This document shows positions 31,004 through 42,244 of a stretch of DNA of 64,000 nt, in pieces. Numbering within the stretch: the stretch's first letter is position 1; each line of letters starts with the position of its first letter. Origin of the DNA: Arachis hypogaea (lineage: Eukaryota; Streptophyta; Magnoliopsida; Fabales; Fabaceae); assembly GCF_003086295.3 (NCBI RefSeq), contig NC_092048.1:85384386-85448385 (forward strand), given 5' to 3'. The notes below the pieces were generated by a model, which was given only the letters and a program-made list of their open reading frames with translations, was not told where the DNA came from and did not search any database. Both the position numbers and the translations under genes were made by a program.

Positions 31004-34000
31004 TCAAGAAGGCTGTAGGCTCTGAACCTCTTTTTCTTTATCCCATTGTCCTCCCAAGTACAGTTTTGCTCTGTGACCATTTGCTGTGAATTGACTCTTT
31101 GTTGCTTCATCTAGCAATTCAATACTCCCATAAGAAAAGACCTTTGTCACCAAGTATGGGCCAGTCCACTTAGACTTAAGTTTGCCAGGGAAGATCTTAA
31201 GCCTTGAGTTATACAAGAGCACTTGTTGTCCTGGCTTGAAATCCTTCTTTGTGATCTTCTTATCATGCCACCTCTTAGCTCTTTCCTTGTATATCTTAGC
31301 ACTCTCATAGGCTTCTAGCCTGAATTCATCTAACTCATTTAGTTGTAACAATCTTTTCTCTCCTGCAGCTTGGGAATCAAGGTTGAGGAGTTTAGTGGCC
31401 CAAAAAGCTCTGTGTTCCAGCTCTACAGGGAGGTGGCAGGATTTGCCATATAATAACTGAAAGGGTGACTTGCCAATAGGGGTTTTGAAAGCTGTCCTAT
31501 ATGCCCATAAGGCATCCTCTAGCTTCCTAGCCCAATCCTTTCTCGTGCTTCCCACTGTTTTCTCTAGGATCTTCTTCAATTCTCTATTTGCGAGTTCAGC
31601 CTGGCCATTAGTCTGAGGGTGGTAAGGTGTGGCTACTTTATGGATTACTCCATATTTGTGGAGGAGTTTCTCCATCTGTTTGTTGCAAAAGTGACCACCA
31701 CCATCACTAACTAGACCTTTGGGCACTCCATATCTTGTGAAAATGTGCTTTTTAAGGAATTGGAGGACAATCTGTGCATCACAGGTGGTTGTGGCTATGG
31801 CTTCCACCCACTTTGATACATACTCTACTGCCACCAGGATATATCTGAAAGAGTTGGAAGGAGGAAACGGTCCCATGAAATCAATGCCCCATAAGTCAAA
31901 CAGCTCCACTTCCAGGATGAAATTTTGAGGCATCTCATTTCTTTTTGTCAATCCTCCAGTTCTTTGACATTCATTGCATTGGTGAACAAACTCTCTGGCA
32001 TCCTTGAAGATAGTTGGCCAATAGAACCCACTCTGTAATACCTTTGCAGCTGTTCTCTCTGGTCCAAAGTGTCCACCATATGCTGAGCCATGGCAATGTC
32101 ATAGTATGTCCTTCATTTCACTTTCAGGGACACACCTCCTAATCATTCCATCAGAGCATCTCTTGAATAGAAAAGGTTCATCCCACAAGAACTTCCTTGC
32201 TTCATTGAGTAATTTCTTCATTTGTTGCTTGGAAAATTCTTGAGGTATCTTCCTTCCTACCTTGTAGTTTGCTATGTCAGCAAACCAAGGTGTTTGTTGA
32301 ATTTGGAAGAGATGTTCATCAGGGAAGTTCTCATTTACTTGCTGTGGTTTGTCTTGCTTAGCTTCTTGTGGCACTCTTGATAGATGATCTGCTACTTGAT
32401 TTTCACTTCCCTTCCTATCCCTCACTTCAATATCAAATTCTTGTAGCAGCAACACCCACCTAATAAGCCTTGGCTTTGAATCATGTTTAGACATTAAATA
32501 CTTGAGAGCAGAATGGTCAGTGTATACTATAACTTTTGAACCGATCAAGTATTGTCTAAACTTATCAAATGCATATACAATTGCTAAAAGTTCTTTTTCA
32601 GTGGTGGTATAATTTTTCTGTGTTTCATTCAACACTTTGCTAACATAATATATGACATGATGTAATTTGTCCTTCTTTTGCCCCAGTACAGCACCGATAG
32701 CAAGGTTGCTTGCATCACACATAAGTTCAAAAGGTAAATTCCAATCAGGGGGTGTGATGATTGGTGCTGTAATGAGCTTTCTCTTGAGAGTTTCAAAGGC
32801 TTGTTTACAGTTATCATAAAAAATGAAGGGAACATCATTCATTAGTAAATTGCTCAATGGTTTTGCTATTTTTGAAAAGTCCTTGATGAACCTTCTGTAG
32901 AAGCCAGCATGCCCAAGAAAACTTCTTACTGCTTTCACATTAACAGGTATAGGGAGTTTTTCAATAACTTCTATTTTAGCTTTATCAACTTCTATACCTC
33001 TACATGACACTTTATGCCCAAGAACTATTCCTTCCAGAACCATGAAATGGCATTTTTCCCAATTCAACACCAAATTAGTTTCTTGGCATCTTTTCAAAAC
33101 AAGAGTTAAGTTATGCAAGCAAGTGTTAAATGAATTACCAAAAACAGAAAAATCATCCATGAAGACTTCTAAGAATTTTTCCACCATATCAGAAAAGATA
33201 GAAAGCATACACCTTTGAAAAGTGGCTGGGGCGTTGCACAGCCCAAAGGGCATCCTTCTATAGGCAAAAACTCCAAATGGGCATGTGAAGGATGTCTTCT
33301 CTTGATCCTTGGGGTCCACCACTATTTGATTGTAACCAGAATACCCATCCAGGAAGCAATAATAAGCATGGCCTGCTAGTCTTTCCAACATTTGATCGAT
33401 GAACGGCAAAGGAAAATGATCTTTTCTTGTTGCATCATTCAATCTTCTGTAGTCTATGCACATTCTCCACCCAGTCACTGTCCTAGTGGGGATCAACTCA
33501 TTCTTTTCATTGGTGATGACTGTCATTCCTCCCTTTTTTGGCACAACTTGAACCGGACTCACCCAAGAGCTGTCTGAGATTGGGAAAATTATCCCTGCAT
33601 TCCATAGCTTCATCACTTCTTTTTGAATCACCTCTTTCATGGTTGGGTTGAGTCTTCTTTGAGGTTGAACCACAGGTTTTGATTCTTCCTCCAATAAAAT
33701 TTTATGCATGCAAATAGCAGGGCTGATGCCTTTGATGTCCTCAATTGTCCACCCCAAGGCTGTTTTGTGAGTTTTTAATACTTCAATCAACCTTGCTTCC
33801 TCATCCATGTTCAAGGAGGAATTTATAATCACTGGTAATGCCTCTGCTTCCCCAAGAAACACGTATTTGAGGTGAGGAGGGAGAGGTTTCAACTCCTGTT
33901 TTGGTTTATCCTCTTTCTTGTCTTCAATGAGTATTTCTATCACTTCCTCTCCTTGTTCTTTCTGATGCTCCAGGTAGTCGTCTTCAAACATTTCTTCTAC

Positions 34001-36553
34001 CAGCCCTTCTATCATATCCACATTCATGTAGTTCTCTTGCTCTGAGGGGTGTTGCATTGATTTGAAGACATTGATTACCATTTGTTCATCATGCACCCTG
34101 AAGGTCATTTCTCCCTTCTCCACATCAATAGTGGTTCTTGCTGTGGCTAGAAATGATCTCCCCAAGATGATTGAGCTGCTTCCTTCCCCTTCTGTGTCTA
34201 AGATTACGAAGTCTGCGGGGAAGATAAACTTTCTGACCTTCACTAGTAAATTCTCTACAGTACCATTGGGTGTCTTGATTGATCTATCGGCCATGACTAG
34301 TGACATCCTGGTGGGTTTAATTTCTTCTATGGCAAGCTTTCTCATCAATGATAGAGGCATCAAGTTGATGCTGGCACCTAGATCACACAGGGCGTTTTCC
34401 AATGTTATCTTGCCTATGGTGCATGAGACTACAAAACTCCCTGGATCTTTGAGCTTTGGTGGGATACCCATCTGGATCACAGCGCTACATTCTTCAGTGA
34501 GCATGATAGTTTCCTTTTCTTGCCAACTTCTCTTCTTGTTGATTAGCTCCTTCATGAACTTGGCATACAGAGGCATTTGCTCAAGTGCTTCAGCCAAGGG
34601 AATATTGATTTCCAGCTTTTTGAAAGTCTCAAGAAACTTGTGAAATTGGTCCTTTGCCTCCTTGTTGAATCTCTGGGGATATGGCAGTGGAGGTACAAAG
34701 GTCTTCTCTGCTTGTTGCTTTTGATTTTTGGTTGGCTCTTCAATTGCTTCATTCCCCTTTTTTGGAATTTTTGATTGTTCCTCCTTTTCTTGAGTTTGCT
34801 TTGAAGCTTGCTTGCTTGCCATTGCATCATCATCATTGGCTCCCTCTGTGTGTGTTGGCTGTTTCTCTTCTATTGGTCTTTTGCTGCTCTCTACTTGCTT
34901 CTTTGTAGTGTCATTGTTGCTCATCAATGTTCTCCCACTCCTTAATTGTATTGCCTTGCATTCTTCCTTAGGATTTGGGATTGTGTCACTCGACAGTGAG
35001 CTTGAAGGTCTCTCAAAAGAAATCTGTTTGGAGATTTGCCCAATTTGCCTCTCTAGGCTCTTCATGGAGGCTTCATGGTTGTTGGTTGTCATTTCTTGTT
35101 GTTTTCACATTTTGTCTATCAAGGTTTCCAAGTTGGTGAGTCTTTGAGATTCAGGTGATGCTTGCGGTGGGTTGTGAGATGTGGATGGTGGATGGTGGGT
35201 ATTTTGGTTGGTGGGTTGGTTATTAGATTGGTAATGGTTGGGGTTGGGGTAGTTGTTTTGAGGCTTTCTGTAGGGGTTTTGGTTAGTTTGCTACTGGTTG
35301 TGGTTTTGGTTGTTTCTTGAAGTGTTTTGGTTTGAGTTCCTCTGCCATGGTTGTTGGTTCTGGTTGTGATTATGTCCCCATCTGAGGTTTGGGTGGTTCT
35401 TCCAGGATGGATTGTATGTGTCACCATACACTTCATTCTGTCCAGAATTTTGGTTGTGCATGTATTGGACTTGTTCTTGCTGCTGCTCCTCTTGAGTTTT
35501 TTCATTTTGCCCCCATGTGGATGATGGTTGGCTTGTGTTAACTGCTGCAACTTGGAGGCTATCAATCCTCTTGGCCATTTGCTCAAATTGTTGTTGAATT
35601 TGCTGCTGCATCATCTTGTTTTGAGCCAAGATTGAGTCCACTCCTTCTAGCTCCATTACTCCTCTCCTTTGTGATGGTTGGCGATTTCTTTGATGAGCGA
35701 AGAAATATTGATTGTTGGCCACAATGTCAATAAGATTTTGAGCTTCTTCTGCTGTTTTCATCAGTTGCAATGATCCTCCAGCTGAGTGGTCAAGTGATTC
35801 TTGAGCCTTTAGAGTGAGTCCTTCATAGAAGTTCTGTAGCTTGTCCCACTCAGTGAACATTTTTGGTGGACATTTCCTCAGCAGAGCCTTGTATCTCTCC
35901 CATGCTTCATACAGATTTTCAGCATCCAATTGTGTGAATGTTTGCACCTCAGTCTTCAGCCTGATGACTCTTTGAGGTGGATAGAATTTGGCTAGAAATT
36001 TAGTTACCAAGTCATCCTAACTAGTGATGCTTCCTTGGGGAAAAGTTTCAAGCCATTGTGCGGCCTTGTCCCTTAATGAGAACGGGAACAGCAGAAGCTT
36101 GTAAGTTTCAGGATTCACGCTATTGGACTTGACAGTGTCACAAATCCTTAAGAATGTAGATAGATGTTGATTTGGATCCTCCAATGGTCCTCCCCCAAAT
36201 GAGCAGTTGTTTTGGACCAATGTAATGAGTTGTGGCTTCAGTTCAAAGTTATTTGCATTGACATTAAGGGTGAGAATGCTGCTTCCACAATGTCTAGCAT
36301 TTGCAAAGGTATAGGAGGCCAATACTCTCCTCTGCTGTGGGTTATTGTCAACCCTTCCTCCTGGATTAGATGGATCTCCTTCCATCTCGTGATATTCTTC
36401 CTCAGATTCTTCCTCTCCAACAATATTTTTCCCTCTTTCAGCTCTTCTTAACCTTCTAAGAGTTCTCTGGTCAGTTTCAGATAAAACAGGAATGGATCTC
36501 CCTGTACCTGACAAACAAACACAACAAAAGAAACACCACCAGTAACTCTTCAA
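31004..36553 (-). pseudogene. gag-pol: gag-pol of element G, complete but with four in-frame nonsense codons
   Basis: One minus-strand frame carries the whole polyprotein. Gag (36553 to about 35300): ELKPQLITLVQNNCSFGG and QGSITS, then TAG at 36017-36019 where H has Trp, then KFLAKFYPPQ. More stops are TAG 35291-35293 and TGA 35105-35107. Protease: CDLGASINLMP. RT: palm motif VFMDDFSVFG near 33165, preceded by FLDGYSGYNQI and MPFGLCNAPATFQRCM. RNase H: CDASNLAIGAVLG near 32725 and YTDHSALKYL. A TGA at 32099-32101 replaces the Trp of [13 protein letters not shown] sequence. Integrase: [16 protein letters not shown] zinc finger, [27 protein letters not shown], then [12 protein letters not shown] and stop at 31004. 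No frameshift is needed. The Gag start is uncertain: TTG stands where the family ATG is expected, and the next upstream ATG is at 36553. Confidence 0.9.
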
Positions 36554-36688
36554 TCTATTGCTAGAATGAAGTTTAGTTTAAGCAAAATTTCAAACAGTTA
36601 GCGTGTTAGTCAAAAATTTGAGAAACAGAAAATAAAAATGCTAGATCTAGATCTCCACTTCACGTAATCATTGTCAATCTATTTCAAT

Positions 36689-36705
36689 CCCCGGCAACGG
36701 TGCCA
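36689..36705 (-). other. Primer binding site of element G
   Basis: The plus strand reads CCCCGGCAACGGTGCCA, one mismatch from tRNA-Asp, with a 6-nt gap to the LTR. Confidence 0.85.
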
Positions 36706-36711
36706 AAAACT

Positions 36712-38542
36712 TGATGCGTATTTTCGGAAAACAAAAAATGAATTCCAAATACACAAAACTAACCAGCAAGTGCACCGGGTCGTGTCAAGTAATAAAACTC
36801 ACGGGAGTGAGGTCGATCCCACAGGGATTGAAGGATTGAGCAATTTTAGTTTAGTGGTTGATTTAGTCAAGCGAATCAAGAGTTGATTTGAGTGGTTTGT
36901 ATTCGACAGAATTTAAATTGCATGAAATTAAAAGGGAGAATGGTAGATTGCAGAAAATTAAAGAGCAAAGAAAGTAAATAAGCTAAATCTTAAAGAACAA
37001 GTAATGTAAATTTCAGAAACTTAGATTGCAAGAAATGTAAATTGCAGAATTTTAAAGTGCAAGAAATGTAAATAGCTTGAATTGTAAAGGGAATTGGGAA
37101 TTGGATTTGCAGAAATTAAACAAGGAACAATAAATTGCAACAAACAGGAATGTCGAAGATGGATTCAATTGAACCGGATCTTGACAAAAATGGAAATCAG
37201 CTTGGTGTAGCAACGAAACAGGGAAATTGAAATTTAAAGCTGTAGATCTCAGGACCCAAGAGACTAGATAACCAAGTCTAGATCCCACTGCCTTCCTAGA
37301 TCCAGCAAGAACAATTGCAAGGGAAATGTAAATTGCAGAGAGAATAGAAGAAGAAGTAATGAACAGAAATTGAATTTTGATTATGCAGAAAATTAAACAA
37401 GATCCAAAGGTGAGATTGAAACAGAAGTTCTTCAATTCTCCACCAAAGATCCCAAGCAAGAAAAGTAAAGAGTGCTCAACAAGAACCAGGAAGAAGAGAG
37501 ATCAATTCTCCTCCCCAATTCTCTAGAATTCTAAAACAGCAAAACAAAAAAATGTAAAGTGAGTTCTCTACTGTAAGTGTTATGAAAATTCTCAAAGGAA
37601 GCTCTCCTCAAAACTTAAATCCTAAGCTATTTATACACTTTCTTCAAATAGTCTTCAAGCCTTGAATTGGGCCTTTTTTCTTGATGGAATTGGGTTGATA
37701 AAGGCCTTGGTTGATTGCTCTTGGAGTTGGAGAAAGATCCATTGTGAACCGGGTTGAAAAACATAAAAGCTTGAGTAAAAGTTTGAGTAAAAGTTTGAGG
37801 TCAAACTTTTACTCAAACTTTTCGCATCAGCTAAGCTTCCTTGCTGCTACCAACGTTTGAGCCAAAGTTTGAGGTCAAACTTTTGCTCAAACGTTGGCCC
37901 CCTTGTAAATGTGTGTTGCGCCAATGTTTGAGCAAAAGTTTGACCTCAAACGTTGGGGCAAGCTTTTTCCTCCAGGGTGTGCAAGTGTGGCGCCAACGTT
38001 TGAGCAAAAGTTTGACCTCAAACATTGGCGCAAGCTTTTTTCTCCAGGGTATTGATTTTGTGATCCCAAAAGTTTGAGCTAAAGTTTGAGGTCAAACTTT
38101 TGTTCAAGCTTTTTTTCCAAAAGTTTGAGCTAAAGTTTGAGGTCAAACTTTTTCTCAAGCTTTTTTCCTCTGGAGTGTTTTCAACTCTTTTAAAAGTTTG
38201 AGCTAAAGTTTGAGGTCAAACTTTGGCTCAAACTTTTTGTTTTCTCTTGCTCCTAGCCCTTCCTTCTTTCTTCAACCTTCTTCAAAACTCTTTTCACCTA
38301 TCATTAATCAACCAAACACATCAAAGCTTTGCTCAAAATCATGAGTTTGTTATTCTTTCATAATATATGACAATTATAGCATAAAATCTCATGAAATTGC
38401 ATTAATTCATACATGGTTGATTAAATCAAAAGAGACATGGAAATCTACCCAATTGGCTTGCTTATGGCTCAAGAAAGTGCATAAATCAATTGAAAACAAA
38501 AGAAAAAGGCTAGTGAAACTAGGCTAAGATGACTTGTCATCA
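36712..38542 (-). repeat. 5' LTR of element G (1831 bp)
   Basis: Collinear with 16560-18339 plus one extra inverted-repeat unit of about 50 bp near 38105-38160. Minus-strand TATAAATAG is at 37627-37635. The hairpin array is at about 37760-38240. No gene; short frames through the hairpins are symmetric on both strands. Confidence 0.93.
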
Positions 38543-38548
38543 AGGACC

Positions 38549-38845
38549 AAGAGGCAACGTTAGTAGTCACGTTGGTGCCACTAACGTTGAAGTTAACGTG
38601 GATCACCCTTGGGTTAGGAACGTTAGTGAAAAAGGTGACTGCCACTAACGTTCTCGAACCCACACTTTCACTTAACGTTAACGCCACTAACGTCCTAAGC
38701 TAAAAGTCCCTGCCTACTTCACACTTTCTCTCTGCAAGTAAAGCTAAGCCCACTGAAGAGGATAACTGCTTCAAACTCAAGATCCAAAGGCCCATATCCA
38801 AGATTTGAAGAACCAACTAGAAGATCAGAAGAGTAGTATATATAG
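38549..38845 (+). promoter_or_regulatory. S2 right piece: hairpins and TATA box
   Basis: More AACGTTAGTG/CACTAACGTT hairpins (38549-38695) precede TATATATAG at 38837-38845. That is the same order (hairpin array, then TATA) as in the G and H LTRs. Confidence 0.6.
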
Positions 38846-39820
38846 GGGTAGTTTTGAATTAGAAAGGGGGTTGGAAATTTGAGAACTACTCTCTGTATTT
38901 TACTTTCTCTGCAGCTTTTAGTTTAATTCTCAGAATGTACTCTCCATCTATGCTTTTCATTCCCAGAGCTATGAACAACTAAACCCCTTTCATTGGGTTA
39001 GGGAGCTCTGTTGTAATTTGATGGATCAATATTAGTTTTCATTATTCTTCTTCTACCTTTTCTCTTGATTTTACTAGAAAGCTTTCAATCTTCATTTAAT
39101 TTGGTAGTTATCTTGGAAAAGAAGCTATTCATACTTGGATCTCTTCGGAACTTTGGAAGAGGAATGAAGAGATCATGCTAGAAATGCTTTCTCATGTTGG
39201 ACTAAATTGGGGTTTGGATGGATATAGTAACATATAATCCTACCAACACTTTGATTTGGAAATACATGTGGTATAATCAGTGACCATACTTCATCTCTTC
39301 TCATGAGCAATTGACCAAGGAATTGGCTATTGATCAAGATTTGAGAGATTGAATTACCAAGAAATTGGAATTCGATCACTTAAGATTGCCAAGGAGATCA
39401 ATGAATGCATTGATTGAGGAAGAGATGAAAATAAACTTGATCTAGAGAATGCAACATCTCCTAAGCCCAATGAATTCCCCATTTCTGATCTTACCCATTC
39501 TCTTTACTTTCTGTTATTTACTTTCATGCTAAACTCCCCTTCCCATTCAAGATTCTGCAATTTACTTTCTGCTATTTACATTCACCTCTTTATTTCCAGC
39601 ATTTACGTTTCTGCTATTTACTTTCCCACCATTTAATTTTCTGCAAATCTTAAATCCAATTCTACTTAGTTCAACTAGAACATTCCTCTATTTAAAGTTG
39701 CTTGACCAATCAATCCCTGTGGGATTCGACCTCACTCTATTGTGAGTTTTTACTTGACGAAGATTCGGTATACTTGCCTAGGAAAAATTGTTGAGAGACA
39801 AGTTTTCGTGCATCAGTAGC

Positions 39821-40280
39821 CTGTTTCTGGCATTTAACTCTGGTTTGCAATCTGTTTCTGGTGTTTAACGCCAGAATAGGATAAAGACTTGGCGTTAAAT
39901 GCCAATTTGCGTCGTCAAAACTTAGGCAAAGTATATACTATTATATATTGCTGGAAAGCCCTGGATGACTACTTTCCAACGCAATTGAGAGTGCACCAAT
40001 TGGTCTTCTATAGCTCCAGAAAATCCATTTCGAGTGCAGGGAGGTCAGAATCCAACAGCATCTGCAGTCCTTTTTCAGCCTCTGAATCAGATTTTTGCTC
40101 AGGTCCCTGAATTTCAGCCAGAAAATACCTGAAATCACAGAAAAACACACAAACTCATAGTAAAGTCCAGAAATGTGAATTTTGAATAAAAACTAATAAA
40201 AATATACTAAAAAGTAATTAAAACATGCTGAAAACTACTTAAAAACAATGCCAAAAAGCGTATAAATTATCCGCTCATCA
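39821..40280 (-). repeat. 3' LTR of element F, proximal part
   Basis: It continues the LTR interrupted at 15502 and ends TTATCCGCTCATCA on the plus strand. The pre-LTR hairpin and tract follow at 40281-40315. Confidence 0.9.
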
Positions 40281-41397
40281 CAACACCAAACTTAAATTGT
40301 TGCTTGTCCCCAAGCAACTGAAATCAAATAGGATAAAAAGAAGAGAATATACTATAAATTCCAAAATATCAATGAAACTTTGTTCCAATTAAATGCGCGG
40401 GACTAGTAGCTTTTTGCCTCTGAACAGTTTTGGCATCTCACTTTATCCTTTGAAGCTCAGAATGACTGGCATCTATAGGAACTCAGAATTTAGATAGTGT
40501 TATTGATTCTCCTAGTTCAGTATGTTGATTCTTGAACACAGCTACTTTATGAGTCTTGGCCGTGGCCCTAAGCACTTTGTTTTCCAGTATTACCACCGGA
40601 TACATAAATGCCACAGACACATAACTGGGTGAACCTTTTCAGATTGTGACTCAGCTTTGCTAAAGTCCCCAATTAGAGGTGTCCAGAGTTCTTAAGCACA
40701 CTCTTTTTGCTTTGGACCTCGACTTTAACCGCTCAGTCTCAAGCTTTTCACTTGACATCTTCACGCCACAAGCACATGGTTAGGGATAGCTTGGTTTAGC
40801 CGCTTAGGCCAGGATTTTATTCCTTCGGGCCCTCCTATCCATTAATGCTCAAAGCCTTGGATCCTATTTACCCTTGTCTTTTGGTTTAAAGGGTTATTGG
40901 CTTTTTGCTCTTGCCTTTTATTTTAAAGAGCTATTGGCTTTTTTTGCTTGCTTTTTCTTTTTCTTTCTTTTTTTTCTTTTTGCCCTTTTTTTTCGCAAGC
41001 TCTGTTATTCACTGCTTTTTCTTGCTTCAAGAATCAATTTTATGATTTTTCAGATTATCAGATAACATTTCTCCTTTTTCATCATTCTTTCAAGAGCCAA
41101 CAAATTTAACATTCATAAACAACAAATTCAAAAATATGCATTGTTCAAGCATTCATTCAGAAAACAAAAAGTATTGTCACCACATCAATATAATTAAACT
41201 AATTTCAAGGATGAATTCGAAATCATGTACTTCTTGTTCTTTTGTGATTAAAACATTTTTCATTTAAGAAGGGTGATAGATTCATAGGACATTCATAGCT
41301 TTAAGGCATAGACACTAGACACTAATGATCATGTAATAAAGACACAAACATAAATAAGCATAAAGCATAGAGAACGAAAACAGAAAAATAAATAGAC
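40281..41397 (-). other. 3' UTR of element F with pre-LTR hairpin
   Basis: The minus strand ends GCTTGGGGACAAGC...TTTAAGTTTGGTGTTG against the LTR (40281-40315). The rest parallels element C 7462-8577. T-rich runs lie at 40930-41000. No gene. Confidence 0.75.
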
Positions 41398-41640
41398 AAG
41401 GAGATTAAGGAACGGGTCCACCTTAGTGAGGGTGGCGTCTTCTTCCTCTTGAAGAACCAATGGTGCTCTTGAGCTCCTCTATGTCTCTTCCTTGCCTTTG
41501 TTGCTCCTCCCTCATAGCTCTTTGATCTTCTCTAATCTCATAGAAGGTGCCATATGGTTATGGAAAATTAAAAAGGGGACTTTTTCCACACCAAACTTAA
41601 AATGTTTGCTCGTCCTCGAGCAAAAGAAGAAAGAAAGGAG
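41398..41640 (-). pseudogene. Third-ORF remnant of element F (large internal deletion)
   Basis: On the minus strand the leader words TTTGCTCGAGGACGAGCAAA and TTTTAAGTTTGGTGTGG are followed by an ATGGCACC start like J's. That joins directly to a short Glu/Gln/Arg-rich tail (REEQQRQGRDIEELKSTIG...GRRRHPH, stop near 41432). The whole central domain seen in C and J is missing. After the junction the ATG is in another frame and stops within 14 codons. Confidence 0.65.
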
Positions 41641-41835
41641 GAGATGGAGATGTGTGGTGGGTTCGGCCAAGGGAGGGTGATAGTGTGTATGAGGGGTTTA
41701 TGATGGATGGATGTGAGTGGTGAAGATAGTATGGAAAAGAGGGTGGGGTAGGTGGGGATCCTGTGGGGTCCACAGATCCTGAAGGGTCAAGGACTTAGCA
41801 TCCCTGCTCCATTTAGGCATGTAAATGCCCTTAGA

Positions 41836-42060
41836 GTGCAATCCTGGCGTTTAACGCCAGACTGCTGCTTGTTTCTGGCATTAAACGCCAGCTTTTCTCC
41901 ATTTATTGGCGTTTAACGCCAAGTTGGTGCTTGTTTCTGGCGTTAAATGCCAGACTATAGCTTGTTTCTAGCGTTTAATGCTAGCTTAATTCTTCTTTCT
42001 GGCGTTAAACGCCAGTCTGATGCTTCTTACTGGCGTTTAAACGCCAGTAAGCCCTTCTTC
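41836..42060 (-). repeat. GGCGTT-AACGCC palindrome array, element F
   Basis: About eight copies of CTGGCGTT(T/A)AACGCCAG-type palindromes alternate with GCTTGTTTCTGGC spacers, between pol and the third-ORF remnant as in C. Confidence 0.88.
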
Positions 42061-42244
42061 CAGGGTGAGCTATTTTTAATGCTGTTTTTGATTTTGCTTT
42101 GATTTTTGTGACTCCGCATGAACTTCCTCCTAAAGAAAACATAAAATAAAAATGGAAAACAGAAAATTAACATAGATAAGTAAAAATTGGGTTGCCTCCC
42201 AATAAGCGCTTCTTTATTGTCTTTAGCTGGACCTTATTGAGCTT

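Larger units (their letters stand above)
16560..38542 (-). mobile_element. Element G: full-length Athila-like element, hosts element H
   Basis: The 5' LTR (36712-38542) and 3' LTR (16560-18339) share ends TGATGCGTATTTTCGG and GACTTGTCATCA in plus orientation. An exact AGGAC target duplication lies at 16555-16559 and 38543-38547. Own length is about 10.9 kb. The primer site, a complete gag-pol with nonsense codons, the post-pol hairpin and the pre-LTR hairpin are all in order on the minus strand. Its LTRs are clearly related to those of element H, which sits in its 3' UTR. Confidence 0.94.
15503..39815 (+). mobile_element. Solo LTR S2 (about 2.3 kb), split by element G
   Basis: The left piece is 15503-16559 (TGATGCCAGG...) and the right piece is 38548-39815 (...CGTGCATCA). 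GTAGC flanks both outer ends (15498-15502 and 39816-39820). With G removed it is about 2.33 kb with LTR hallmarks: TG/CA ends, a TATATATAG box at 38837-38845, and near the end the CCCTGTGGGATTCGACCTC and TTTACTTGACGA sequence common to Athila-like LTR 3' ends. No internal region is present, so I read it as a solo LTR in plus orientation. Confidence 0.82.

Noticed and set aside
34062..34643. 193-codon plus-strand ORF
   Set aside because: It is a shadow frame on the complementary strand of G's protease region, whose minus-strand frame carries the recognisable motifs.
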